A DNA stretch of 59,867 nucleotides, from the NCBI RefSeq assembly GCF_000472925.1, contig NZ_AXAS01000052.1:1-59867 (forward strand), written 5' to 3'. This document shows, piece by piece, positions 25,314 to 33,511 of this stretch. Within the stretch, counting starts at the first letter, position 1. Each line of letters opens with the position of its first letter. The notes under the pieces are model-generated. The model was not told where the DNA came from and ran no database searches. It saw nothing but the letters and a program-made list of their open reading frames with translations. This DNA is from Bradyrhizobium sp. Ec3.3. GTDB taxonomy: Bacteria > Pseudomonadota > Alphaproteobacteria > Rhizobiales > Xanthobacteraceae. Both the position numbers and the translations under genes were made by a program.

Positions 25314-26624
25314 TTAACCCCGGCTCCGGGCCGGTGGTTCCATCTTGCCGAGTTCCGCGGCAGGAATTTGACCGCGGGGACAGGAATTTTCCAATTCCAG
25401 CCGTCGCCAGGCAAACTCGCGGGCCGAGGCGTCCCCTAGCGCGACCGCAAGCGCCGCGTCCGGCATGGCCATCCGTTCCCGCAAGGGAACCGGGCCGCAC
25501 ACGATCATGAAGAAGTCGTAGGCGTGGGGGCGCTCATTGGCCATCACGAACTGGAAATGGACGCGGAAGAACTGCCAGCGGAACAACTTGTAGTGCTCCG
25601 GCGCGATGATCTCGCGAAAGCGCACCGGCACGATGGCGGCGGGATTGCAGCGTGCCGCGCCGACGTCGATGCCGTGGCCCGCGATCGGATCGAACTGGAA
25701 GAAGTTCATCACGTCCTTGCGGGCCTGGCAGTCGATCCATTCGATCGAGGGCTCGACCGCGAGCTCGCGCAAACGGTCGCGGAAGTCCTGTGCCGCCGCG
25801 TGATAGCCGACGACCGGACAATTGCCGCCGACCGTAAGCAGCATGACGCGGCCGCCGCGTTGCCCGAGCGCAGGATCAAGCTTGAGCGCGCGCGCCAGGA
25901 TCTCGATGGCGAGGAACGAGCCCGAGGAGTGGCCGACCAGCACGATCTCCTCTGCGCGCGTGGTGCGCGCGACCTTGCACAGATGCTCCGCAAAGCGGTC
26001 GATGCGCCGGTCCCACTCCGGCTGGCGGCGATGGGCGAATTCCCAGGTCCAGATGTGGTCGCGCAGGAGATAGAGCACATAGGTCCTCTCCTCCGTGTAT
26101 TTCAGCGTGGTGCCGAGCAGCGCTACGAACAGTGCGGCGGCTGCGAGCAGGCTGAAGGGATCGGGGACGCCGAATGCATCCAGCCCTTTGCGGAACAGCC
26201 ATGCGACGCCGGCCGCGCACAGCGCCTCCGCGAGCAGCACCAGATAGGGGTAGCTGACGAAGGTCGCGAATCGCCAGTTCGCCTTGGCGAAGCGCGCGAT
26301 GGTGCCGCCGAACACGAGCTGGCAGTAGACCCAGAGCGCAGCGAACACGGTCTTGCGGATCGGCTGGGCGAGGTCGCGCTTGATGAAATCCTCAAAGCGC
26401 AGGAAGTCATAGGCCGTGCGGGTCTGCCAGTCGTCCGCGCGGGTCTCGATGCTCCACGACGCGATCTCGCCTTCGCTCAGATCCTGCGGCCTGCTGATCG
26501 TGGTCTTGAGCTGGTAGAGCCGGTCGAACTTGCGCAGCTCGGTACGGAACATGCGATAATATCGCGCGAGGCCGCGCGGATCGTAGCCCTGCACATAGAT
26601 GATATGGCGGTTCTGAACGCGCAC
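25314..26624 (-). CDS. Membrane protein with alpha/beta-hydrolase-like motif
   Basis: This 436-residue protein starts at GTG 26624, with AAGGTCA upstream (VRVQNRHIIYVQGYDPRG). It has two or three hydrophobic segments around residues 115-205 (TVFAALWVYCQLVFGG, YPYLVLLAEALCAAGVAWLF, FSLLAAAALFVALLGTTL) and then a soluble part with GHSSGSFLAIEILARAL, the nucleophile elbow of serine hydrolases. The opening HIIYVQGYDPRG resembles the oxyanion-side strand of such folds. I do not recognise a named family. The context is isoprenoid and DNA-repair housekeeping genes. Confidence 0.8.
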   Translation of the reverse strand: MRVQNRHIIYVQGYDPRGLARYYRMFRTELRKFDRLYQLKTTISRPQDLSEGEIASWSIETRADDWQTRTAYDFLRFEDFIKRDLAQPIRKTVFAALWVYCQLVFGGTIARFAKANWRFATFVSYPYLVLLAEALCAAGVAWLFRKGLDAFGVPDPFSLLAAAALFVALLGTTLKYTEERTYVLYLLRDHIWTWEFAHRRQPEWDRRIDRFAEHLCKVARTTRAEEIVLVGHSSGSFLAIEILARALKLDPALGQRGGRVMLLTVGGNCPVVGYHAAAQDFRDRLRELAVEPSIEWIDCQARKDVMNFFQFDPIAGHGIDVGAARCNPAAIVPVRFREIIAPEHYKLFRWQFFRVHFQFVMANERPHAYDFFMIVCGPVPLRERMAMPDAALAVALGDASAREFAWRRLELENSCPRGQIPAAELGKMEPPARSRG

Positions 26625-26872
26625 TGACCTTGTGATCCCGCAAGCCGGCCTTGGGGCCCCGTCAGGCGCCCCAGCCTCTCTCCCCCGATTGACGCGCTTC
26701 TTCGACGTAGAACGTCGATGTTCGCCCGGACCGTTGGCCCGGTCCGCATTCCCTGCCTCGGGACTATAGCAGTCCGCGGGACAGGCCAAGAGCTATTTGC
26801 GGCCTGGCTGCGCGGCCTTCGGGCGCATTCCCTGAATGTTCTGAATGGCTTGGGGGTATCGGGGAAAGGCGG

Positions 26873-27124
26873 CTACTGCACGTCGAGGGGCGCGGTGCCG
26901 CTCGCCTGGCCGCTGGCGTCCGTGGTGATCTTGTCGACGCGGGCCTCGGCCTGGCGCAAGAGTTCCTCGCAGCGGCGCTTCAAGGCCTCGCCGCGCTCAT
27001 AGATCGCCACCGATTCTTCCAGCGGCACCTTGCCCTCCTCGAGGCGCTTCACGATCGTTTCGAGTTCCTCGATCGCGCGCTCAAAGGTCAGCCTGGTGAC
27101 GTCGATTTGGGTGTTTTCGGCCAT
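26873..27124 (-). CDS. xseB: Exonuclease VII small subunit
   Basis: This 83-residue protein has the XseB core LTFERAIEELETIVKRLEEGKVPLEE, SVAIYERGEALKRRCEELLRQAEARVDKI. XseB binds XseA in multiple copies to form the single-strand exonuclease. The start at 27124 (MAENTQ) fits family length. It is 72 bp downstream of the HDAC-like gene on the same strand. Confidence 0.95.
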   Translation of the reverse strand: MAENTQIDVTRLTFERAIEELETIVKRLEEGKVPLEESVAIYERGEALKRRCEELLRQAEARVDKITTDASGQASGTAPLDVQ

Positions 27125-27196
27125 ATCAGTTTCCGATTGCCCGCCCTTCGCTAAGTTACGAAGCAAGATTTTGCGGGCGCAATGTGGCGGGTGTCG

Positions 27197-28126
27197 TCAG
27201 GCGCCCATCAGGGCGCCGACATGCGCCGTAACAGATTCTTTCAGTCCTTGCAGGTCATAGCCACCCTCGAGCACCGAAACAACGCGTCCGCCCGCGGTCT
27301 TGTCGGCGAGGTCCATGAGCTTCCGCGTGACCCAGGCATAGTCCTCCCCGCGCAGGTTCAGCGAGGCCAGCGGATCGCGGTAATGCGCGTCGAACCCTGC
27401 GGAGATGATGAGAAGCTCGGGGCTGAACTTCGTCAGCTGCGGCAGGATCAAATTCTCGAAGGCGTCGCGGAATTCAGGGCCGCCGTCCTCGGAGGCGAGC
27501 GGCGCGTTGACGATGGTGTCGTGATCGCCGCGCTCGGAGCGCGCGCCGGTGCCTGGAAACAGCGGCATCTGATGGGTCGAGCAGTACATCACGGTCGGAT
27601 CCGACCAGAAGATGTCCTGTGTGCCGTTGCCGTGGTGCACGTCGAAATCGACGATGGCCGCACGCTTGATGCCGTATTTGCGCTGCGCGTGGCGCGCGGC
27701 GATCGCGACATTATCGAAGAAGCAGAAGCCCATCGGCTTGCCGATCTCGGCATGGTGTCCGGGCGGGCGCACCGCGACGAAGGCGTTGCGGTGCTCGCCC
27801 GCCATCACGGCCTCGGTCGCGGCAACTGCGCCGCCGACCCCGCGCATGACGGCTTCCCAGGTACCCGGCGACATCGAGGTGTCGCCGTCGATATAGACTT
27901 GGCCGCTGGTCGGCGCGATGTGGCGAAGCTCGGTGACGTAATGCTCGTTGTGGCAGAGCGTGACGAGGTCGAGATTGCCCTCCGGCGCCTGGTCGCGCAC
28001 CAGGAACTGGAAGCGCTCGTGCGACAGCGCTTCCTCCACCGCGCGCAGGCGGTCCGGCCGCTCGGGATGGCCCTGCGGCGTGACATGGTCGAGGCAGGCC
28101 TTGTGGGAGAGAAGAAGCGTGCTCAT
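27197..28126 (-). CDS. Histone deacetylase-like amidohydrolase
   Basis: This 309-residue zinc hydrolase starts at ATG 28126 (MSTLLLSHKACLDHVTPQGHPERPDRL). It has RPPGHHAEIGKPMGFCFFDN with the catalytic His pair, DFDVHHGNGTQDIF with two zinc ligands and SAGFDAHYRDPLASL with the third. Bacterial members deacetylate small amides, polyamines or acetyl-lysine proteins. The substrate is not known. It lies next to xseB in a possible operon. Confidence 0.93.
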   Translation of the reverse strand: MSTLLLSHKACLDHVTPQGHPERPDRLRAVEEALSHERFQFLVRDQAPEGNLDLVTLCHNEHYVTELRHIAPTSGQVYIDGDTSMSPGTWEAVMRGVGGAVAATEAVMAGEHRNAFVAVRPPGHHAEIGKPMGFCFFDNVAIAARHAQRKYGIKRAAIVDFDVHHGNGTQDIFWSDPTVMYCSTHQMPLFPGTGARSERGDHDTIVNAPLASEDGGPEFRDAFENLILPQLTKFSPELLIISAGFDAHYRDPLASLNLRGEDYAWVTRKLMDLADKTAGGRVVSVLEGGYDLQGLKESVTAHVGALMGA

Positions 28127-28259
28127 CAGGTCGGGCTCACTGCGAACGGGCTTTTGACGTCGCTTGGCGCATCCGGCGCCAAAAGGCAATGCAAAACGCA
28201 ATGTAGGGCTTTGGCCGGGAATGGCAAAGGTGGTCCCGTTCCGGGCCGTTTGATCCGGA

Positions 28260-29921
28260 TCAATTGGTGCGCTGGATGCGGGTCGGTGGCAGCGGGCCGA
28301 TCGGGCCGTGCACCCTGAAGAAGGCAAACAGCGCATCCGCATCGTAGCCGCCATATTGCGGCGAGGTGCCCTGCTTGGCGACCGTGAAACCGTCGCCGCC
28401 GACGGCGAGATAGTCGTTGAGGGTGACGCGGTAGCTCGATGCCGGATCGATCGGCTTGCCGTCGAGCGTCATCTTGTCGGCCGCGACGCGCTCGCCGAAC
28501 GGCTTTGAGGCGTCCCAGACATAGCTGAAGCCATTCGACACCTGGAGTATCCGCGGCCGCTTTGGATCGAGCCATTGCTGCTCCAGCATCTCCTTGAGCT
28601 GGCTGCCCGTGAGCGTCAGGGTGACGAGGCGGTTGCGGAACGGCTGGCTCGCGAACACTTCGCCAAAGGACACCGCGCCGTTCTCCTTCGGCACGATGTC
28701 GGTGCGGATGCCGCCGGGATTGGTGACGGCAATGACGGCGCCGCCGTCCTTCGCGTCCTTCGTCGCCGCCAACTGCGCATCCGCGATGACGTCGCCGAGC
28801 GCGCTCTCGCCTGCGTCGTTGGGCACGCGCGACAATGTCTGTGTCACCGAGCCAGCCGGACGGTTGGCGATGGGGGCTGCGAGCTTGTCGTAGGCCTCGA
28901 TCAGCGCGGTCTGATCGGGATCCTTGGCGAGCGAGGCGTTCGCGACGATGACGTTCTCGGCTTTCGCGCTGACGATGTCGCGCGTCGTGGAATCGAGCGT
29001 GACGTCGATCGCGGTCACCAGCGTGCCGTACTTGTCGCCGCTGGTGACGAGCCGGCCGTCGATGTTGCAGACGTAAGCCCGATGCGTGTGGCCGCTGACG
29101 ACGACGTCGACCGCGCGATCGAATTTCTTGACGATGTCGACGATAGGCCCTGAAATGCCCGGGCATTCATTGTAGTCGCCGGTCGGCTCGCCGCCTTCGT
29201 GGATCAGGACCACGATCGCCTCGACGCCGCGCGCCTTCAGCTGCGGAACAAGCGCATTCACCGTCTCGGCCTCGTCGCGGAATTCGAGCCCGGCAATGCC
29301 GGCCGGCGAGACGATGCCGGCGGTGCCCTTGAGCGTCAGCCCGATGAAGGCGACGGGGATGCCGTCGAATTCCCTGATCTCATAGGGCGGCAGGATGCTC
29401 TTGCCGGTCGCGGTATCGATGGTGGAGGCCGCCAGATAATGGAATTTGGCACCCGTGAAGGGATGCGGTCCCTGGCATCCGTCCTCCGGATGGCAGCCGC
29501 CGTTCTGCATCCTGAGCAGCTCGGTCTTGCCCTCGTCGAACTCGTGATTGCCGACCGAGGTGATCGCAAGCCCCATCGTCGACAGCGACTCGACCGACGG
29601 CTCGTCATGAAACATCGCCGACAAGAACGGGCTCGCGCCGATGAGGTCGCCGGCTGCGACGAAGATCGTGTTCTTGCGGCCCTCGCGAAGCTGCTTGACC
29701 AGCGTCGCCATGTACTCGGCGCCGCCCGCTGCGACCGACACCTTCTTGGACTTGTCCTCGGGATCGCCGATGCGGATGCCGCCGGGCGGCGGGCGGAGAT
29801 TGCCGTGGAAGTCGTTGATCGCGAGGATGCGCAGTTCGACCGGCGTCGCGCTCTGGGCAAGAGCGGGCAGGGCGCAGCCGAGCGCCAGCGTGGCGAATAT
29901 CGGGCGGAGGGAGCATCGCAT
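28260..29921 (-). CDS. Periplasmic 5'-nucleotidase (UshA-like metallophosphatase)
   Basis: This 553-residue protein has a signal peptide ending near ALPALAQS and a calcineurin-like phosphatase domain: LAINDFHGNLRPP, AGDLIGASPFLSA, GNHEFDEGKTELL and VVSGHTHRAYVC provide the di-metal ligands. The C-terminal half is a 5'-nucleotidase substrate domain with TNPGGIRTDI and the NDYLAVGGDGF loop. It hydrolyses nucleotides or UDP-sugars to recover nucleosides and phosphate. An insertion (GGCHPEDGCQGPHPF) with two cysteines is visible after GNHE and may form a disulfide. Confidence 0.93.
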   Translation of the reverse strand: MRCSLRPIFATLALGCALPALAQSATPVELRILAINDFHGNLRPPPGGIRIGDPEDKSKKVSVAAGGAEYMATLVKQLREGRKNTIFVAAGDLIGASPFLSAMFHDEPSVESLSTMGLAITSVGNHEFDEGKTELLRMQNGGCHPEDGCQGPHPFTGAKFHYLAASTIDTATGKSILPPYEIREFDGIPVAFIGLTLKGTAGIVSPAGIAGLEFRDEAETVNALVPQLKARGVEAIVVLIHEGGEPTGDYNECPGISGPIVDIVKKFDRAVDVVVSGHTHRAYVCNIDGRLVTSGDKYGTLVTAIDVTLDSTTRDIVSAKAENVIVANASLAKDPDQTALIEAYDKLAAPIANRPAGSVTQTLSRVPNDAGESALGDVIADAQLAATKDAKDGGAVIAVTNPGGIRTDIVPKENGAVSFGEVFASQPFRNRLVTLTLTGSQLKEMLEQQWLDPKRPRILQVSNGFSYVWDASKPFGERVAADKMTLDGKPIDPASSYRVTLNDYLAVGGDGFTVAKQGTSPQYGGYDADALFAFFRVHGPIGPLPPTRIQRTN

Positions 29922-30030
29922 GGAACAAGATTAGACGCTCCACGCAAAGATTTCACGATGCTTGTTGCTTCAATTCGTCGATCGCGAACGCTCGTAAACG
30001 AGAATCCGATTCGTGGCGTTGACGCATCCC

Positions 30031-30465
30031 TCACCACATGCTGGGGCCAAACCAGCCAAAATGCGCCTGCCGTGCCATCATGAACTCGTATGGCGGCGCG
30101 CGCCTCCTTGTCGCCTTGTGCTGGTGCGACGGTCTCGTCTCACGCGCTCTCGCCTTCGGCGCGGCCGGACGCGCGGCATCGGATGGCTGAAATTGCGCAA
30201 ATGCCTCGCGTGTCTTGTCCGCGGTGGTCGTTGTCGACTTCGGGGTGCTGCGCTCGTCGTTCGCGATCGGAGCAACAACGATGGTCGGCTGGCTGGTGTC
30301 GTAGACCACGCGCTCCGGCAATTTCATCTCGGACCGGATACGAATGGCAATGCGATTGGAATCCGCCTTTTCGGCAACGGGAGACGTCGTCACGCAGGCG
30401 TCCGCAATGAACAGCAGCACGAGCAGGGCGACGCCGATCAACGCAAAGTACCGGGCCAGGGGCAT
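30031..30465 (-). CDS. Hypothetical membrane-anchored protein
   Basis: This 144-residue protein starts at ATG 30465 (MPLARYFALIGVALLVLLFIADACV) with one N-terminal membrane segment or signal and a downstream acidic/basic low-complexity region (STTTTADKTRE, Arg/Pro-rich). The tail has MMARQAHFGWFGPSMW. It matches a type of small envelope protein I remember from Bradyrhizobium. No function is known. Confidence 0.6.
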   Translation of the reverse strand: MPLARYFALIGVALLVLLFIADACVTTSPVAEKADSNRIAIRIRSEMKLPERVVYDTSQPTIVVAPIANDERSTPKSTTTTADKTREAFAQFQPSDAARPAAPKARARETRPSHQHKATRRRAPPYEFMMARQAHFGWFGPSMW

Positions 30466-30631
30466 ACGATGCTCCAAGACCCCCCTACCATTTGTGCATG
30501 CTCGGCCGCGTTTGTCCGGCACGAGTTGATTCAGATCAAGCTATGTGCATCTTCGCCGCGCCGTCGAGACCAGATGATGGTTGCGCTTCGGCGAGACGTT
30601 GGTTGTGCAATTTGTGCCATTCGCCGAGCGA

Positions 30632-30660
30632 CAAAAAGAGCCCCGGCTATGCCGGGGCTC
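30632..30660 (-). terminator. Intrinsic terminator of the outer-membrane protein gene
   Basis: On the minus strand GAGCCCCGGC pairs with GCCGGGGCTC across a three-base loop, followed by TTTTTG. It is 25 bp beyond the stop of the beta-barrel gene, ending its transcript. Confidence 0.9.
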
Positions 30661-30684
30661 CAGTGGTGGGTAACCAGTGCTTGA

Positions 30685-31437
30685 TTAGTAGCGCGCGGTG
30701 ACCGGCGCGCCGTAACCGCCGAAGCGGTAGTTGAAGCGCACGGTGACCATGTCGACATCCTGGCTGATCCGGTCGTTGAGGACGCCGGCAAGGCGCGGAT
30801 CGACCACGGAGAAGGAGTTGTTCGCGTGCCCCATCCACAGATGGTCGTATTCAAAACCAACCGACCAGTTCGGTGCGAAGCCATACTCAAAGCCGACACC
30901 CAAGGTGCCGCCCCAGCGCGTGTTACTTGCCGAGACCAGACCGAGCCCGGTGATGTTGTCGAATATAGTAAGGTTATTGCTGGTCACGGCCGCGCCGCCC
31001 TTCACGTAGAGCAGTGCCGCGTTCCACGCCCAACCGATTTGACCCGTGAAGAGGCCGATGCCGTCGGTTTTCACCGTGGTTGAGAGCGTCGGATCGAGCA
31101 GGCTAACGCGCGTGTTCCTGAGGTTGGCCCAATCGCCTTGTGCCTCCAACCCGAACACAAACTGATTGGTTTGCCAGCGATACCCGATTTGTCCGCCGAC
31201 GACGCCTCCGGAACGATCGCTGCAACCGCTAGCGACTGTTCCTAGAACGGTGACGAAATCCAAGCAATTGTGGCTCTGGCCCCATCCGCCATTGGCGCCG
31301 ATGTAGAAGCCACTCCAGTTGTAGATCGTCACCACGGGCGGAGGCGGCGGTGCCTTGACGGCCATGTCGGCAGCCGATGCGGGAGCGGCCATGCCCAAGG
31401 CCGCGAGGCCGACAGCGGCCATTAATAGTTTCTTCAT
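30685..31437 (-). CDS. Outer-membrane beta-barrel protein (Omp25/RopB family)
   Basis: This 250-residue porin-like protein has a signal peptide (KKLLMAAVGLAALGMAAPASA) and then the family's start ADMAVKAPPPPP, IYNWSGFYIGANGGWG and alternating strands ending in FNYRFGGYGAPVTARY. The C-terminal aromatic residue fits BamA recognition. Members are abundant surface proteins in rhizobia. It is monocistronic with its own terminator. Confidence 0.93.
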   Translation of the reverse strand: MKKLLMAAVGLAALGMAAPASAADMAVKAPPPPPVVTIYNWSGFYIGANGGWGQSHNCLDFVTVLGTVASGCSDRSGGVVGGQIGYRWQTNQFVFGLEAQGDWANLRNTRVSLLDPTLSTTVKTDGIGLFTGQIGWAWNAALLYVKGGAAVTSNNLTIFDNITGLGLVSASNTRWGGTLGVGFEYGFAPNWSVGFEYDHLWMGHANNSFSVVDPRLAGVLNDRISQDVDMVTVRFNYRFGGYGAPVTARY

Positions 31438-31619
31438 CCTGATTGTCTCCATGTCCCCTAGTGCGGGTCTTCTTCAATCAATAAATTCGCGTGCACGATC
31501 GCGTGCACATCTCTGCCATTCCAGCCTCAAGTTTAGTCGCGCCGCGTTTAGGCCCCCGTAACAAAATGGCAACACTCAACCGCAATCGAAAAATTGCGCG
31601 ACTCATGATCGGTGCGCGC

Positions 31620-31892
31620 TCAGCCATCATCATCGGAAGGAGCCGCGCGTTGTGTTGAATCCTCCTGGCTTTCCGCAAGCCAGAGATGGACGCCGTTGGA
31701 CGGGATGAGACGCCTCGGGGAATGGGGATTTATCGTGCCTGCGAAAACGATCAGTCCGTCTTCCAGCTTTGCACGTGCGAAGATTTTGGCTTCGGCTTCC
31801 GTTGCAAATGTTCTGGTTTCGCGCGGGCTTCGCCTCTTGGGCAGGAGACCGGTCTTGCGGCTCTCGAAGGTGACGTACCAGGTTGGCTGCAT
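31620..31892 (-). CDS. Small conserved hypothetical protein
   Basis: This 90-residue protein (QPTWYVTFESRKTGLLPK, RTFATEAEAKIFARAKL, GLIVFAGTINPHSP) has a real-protein pattern and resembles small proteins I recall across Bradyrhizobium. The function is unknown. It contains no signal peptide. Confidence 0.7.
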   Translation of the reverse strand: MQPTWYVTFESRKTGLLPKRRSPRETRTFATEAEAKIFARAKLEDGLIVFAGTINPHSPRRLIPSNGVHLWLAESQEDSTQRAAPSDDDG

Positions 31893-31995
31893 TTCACACG
31901 ACGCGTGGGCGAATATTGGTGTCGGGGGCTGCAGTTCATGCGAGGAGCCGGGTCCACCTTTGACCTAGGTCAATCGATTTTGTTCCTTCCTGGCC

Positions 31996-32364
31996 ATGAA
32001 GATTGGCCTGACGTGCCTGGACCCGACCATGCCGAGGCTTTCCGAACCGGCCTATTTTCTTGCTGTGATCATGACGATCGCGACCACGGCTGCGAGCGAA
32101 GCAAAGGTGTTGCGCGACAAAGGCAACTCGCCGACAGTCTTGATTTTCAAGGACGCGGAAGCGCTCAGTCGCTTCAGCAAGCTGGCCGTCGCCGCTTCGC
32201 AGAACGAAAGTGCCGTGGGGCCTTTGCTCTCTTGCAGGGCTCCGCAGGGCAGCAAGGTCGATGTCCTCGGCAGCGGATATCGAACGGCGTTCGTTCGCGT
32301 GGTCGACGGCATCGCCGCCGGTTGCGAAGGAACGGTGTCGCTGGGAACCTTGAAGGACCAATAA
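31996..32364 (+). CDS. Hypothetical exported protein
   Basis: This ORF of up to 122 residues begins MKIGLTCLDPTMPRL; the more likely start may be ATG 32029 or 32071. A hydrophobic stretch (PAYFLAVIMTIATTAAS) could be a signal peptide, followed by a soluble domain with two cysteines (LLSCRAPQG, AAGCEGTVSLG) placed for a disulfide. No family is recognised. Confidence 0.55.
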   Translation: MKIGLTCLDPTMPRLSEPAYFLAVIMTIATTAASEAKVLRDKGNSPTVLIFKDAEALSRFSKLAVAASQNESAVGPLLSCRAPQGSKVDVLGSGYRTAFVRVVDGIAAGCEGTVSLGTLKDQ

Positions 32365-32502
32365 TCGGCGCCGTCGTGTCTCCGGTAGCCAAGGCGTCGA
32401 CGAGGTGGTGCGAAGCGAAGCTTGATCTAACCCAAGCCTCGCATCGATCAGCGTTGAAAGCGTGCAAAGGGTCGCCGTCTCAACACGTGAGCCCGGAAGC
32501 TC

Positions 32503-32565
32503 GCCCTCATCCGGAATTCAAACCGCGCTTGAATTCCGACCTCTCCCCGCAAGCGCGGCGAGAGG
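32503..32565. repeat. Dispersed hairpin repeat, second copy
   Basis: The sequence shares the layout of the right half at 22966-23018: CCCTCA, then CCGGA, a variable stem (here GGAATTCAA/TTGAATTCC), TCCGACCTCTCC, and a conserved stem ending GAGAGG. It lies just beyond the 3' end of the enoyl-CoA hydratase gene. Confidence 0.75.
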
Positions 32566-32571
32566 AAGTGC

Positions 32572-33333
32572 CTAATGCCTGTTCCTCGCGAAGAACGCCT
32601 TGAATGCGGCGATGGCTTCCTTCGAGCGTATTCGTTCGCCGAAGAGATGGCTCTCCTGGTCGATGCGGCGCGTCAGTTCCTCCGGCGGCAGGCGCAGCAA
32701 TTTGCGCGAGATCGCGACCGCGTCCGCCGGCAGCTTGCAGATGTCGCGCGCCACCTTCTTGGCCTCGGCCTCGGTATGTCCGGGTGAGACGACCATGTTG
32801 ACGAAACCGGCATTTTGCGCCTCGGCGGCGGTGAAGGTGCGTCCCATCACCAGCATCGCGAAGGCGCGCTGGTAGCCCATGGTGCGCGGCATCAAGAGGG
32901 TTGATGCGCCCTCCGGGATCAGTCCGAGCGGGACGAACGGCGTCCTGAAAGTCGCAGCCGTCGATGCGAGCACGTAGTCGCAATGGAACAGCATGGTCGT
33001 GCCGATTCCGATCGCGACGCCGTCGACGGCGGCGATGATCGGCTTCACATTGTGGGCGAGCGAATAAAGCAGCTTGATGGCATTGGAGGCTCTCGGCGTC
33101 TCGGGGCTCGCCGTGGCATCGGCCAGGAACTCCTCGATGTCGTTGCCTGCGCTGAAGGCGCCGGAGCCGCCGGTGATGATGAGGCAGCGGATGTCCGGGT
33201 TGTTCTGCGCCGTGTCGATCGCGTGGCCGATGTCGCGGTACATGGCTTGCGTGACCGCGTTCCTCTTGTCCGGCCGGCGCAGCGTGATCACGCGCATCGC
33301 GCCCTCGTGTGTCACAACAATCTGGCCGGCCAT
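32572..33333 (-). CDS. Enoyl-CoA hydratase/isomerase family protein
   Basis: This 253-residue crotonase-fold enzyme has SGAFSAGNDIEEFL and VDGVAIGIGTTMLFHCDY, which form the oxyanion hole, and LGLIPEGASTLL, in which one catalytic glutamate is conserved. It acts on acyl-CoA in fatty-acid or branched-chain breakdown. It lies 178 bp downstream of the acyl-CoA dehydrogenase gene on the same strand and probably works in the same pathway. Confidence 0.92.
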   Translation of the reverse strand: MAGQIVVTHEGAMRVITLRRPDKRNAVTQAMYRDIGHAIDTAQNNPDIRCLIITGGSGAFSAGNDIEEFLADATASPETPRASNAIKLLYSLAHNVKPIIAAVDGVAIGIGTTMLFHCDYVLASTAATFRTPFVPLGLIPEGASTLLMPRTMGYQRAFAMLVMGRTFTAAEAQNAGFVNMVVSPGHTEAEAKKVARDICKLPADAVAISRKLLRLPPEELTRRIDQESHLFGERIRSKEAIAAFKAFFARNRH

Positions 33334-33511
33334 GCTTCCCAGTCCCCAATAGCGGCCCGCAGCACCGTTGCCGCCAGCCTGTCGTTTTGCTGTCAGCCTA
33401 CATCATCTTGCGGAACTGCAAAACCTGGGGTTGCCGTTTTCAACGGTGGGGGCGGTGCATCCCACCCCCTCGCGGTTGCGCGGGGATGACGGAGCGAACA
33501 GTGCGCAGTTC

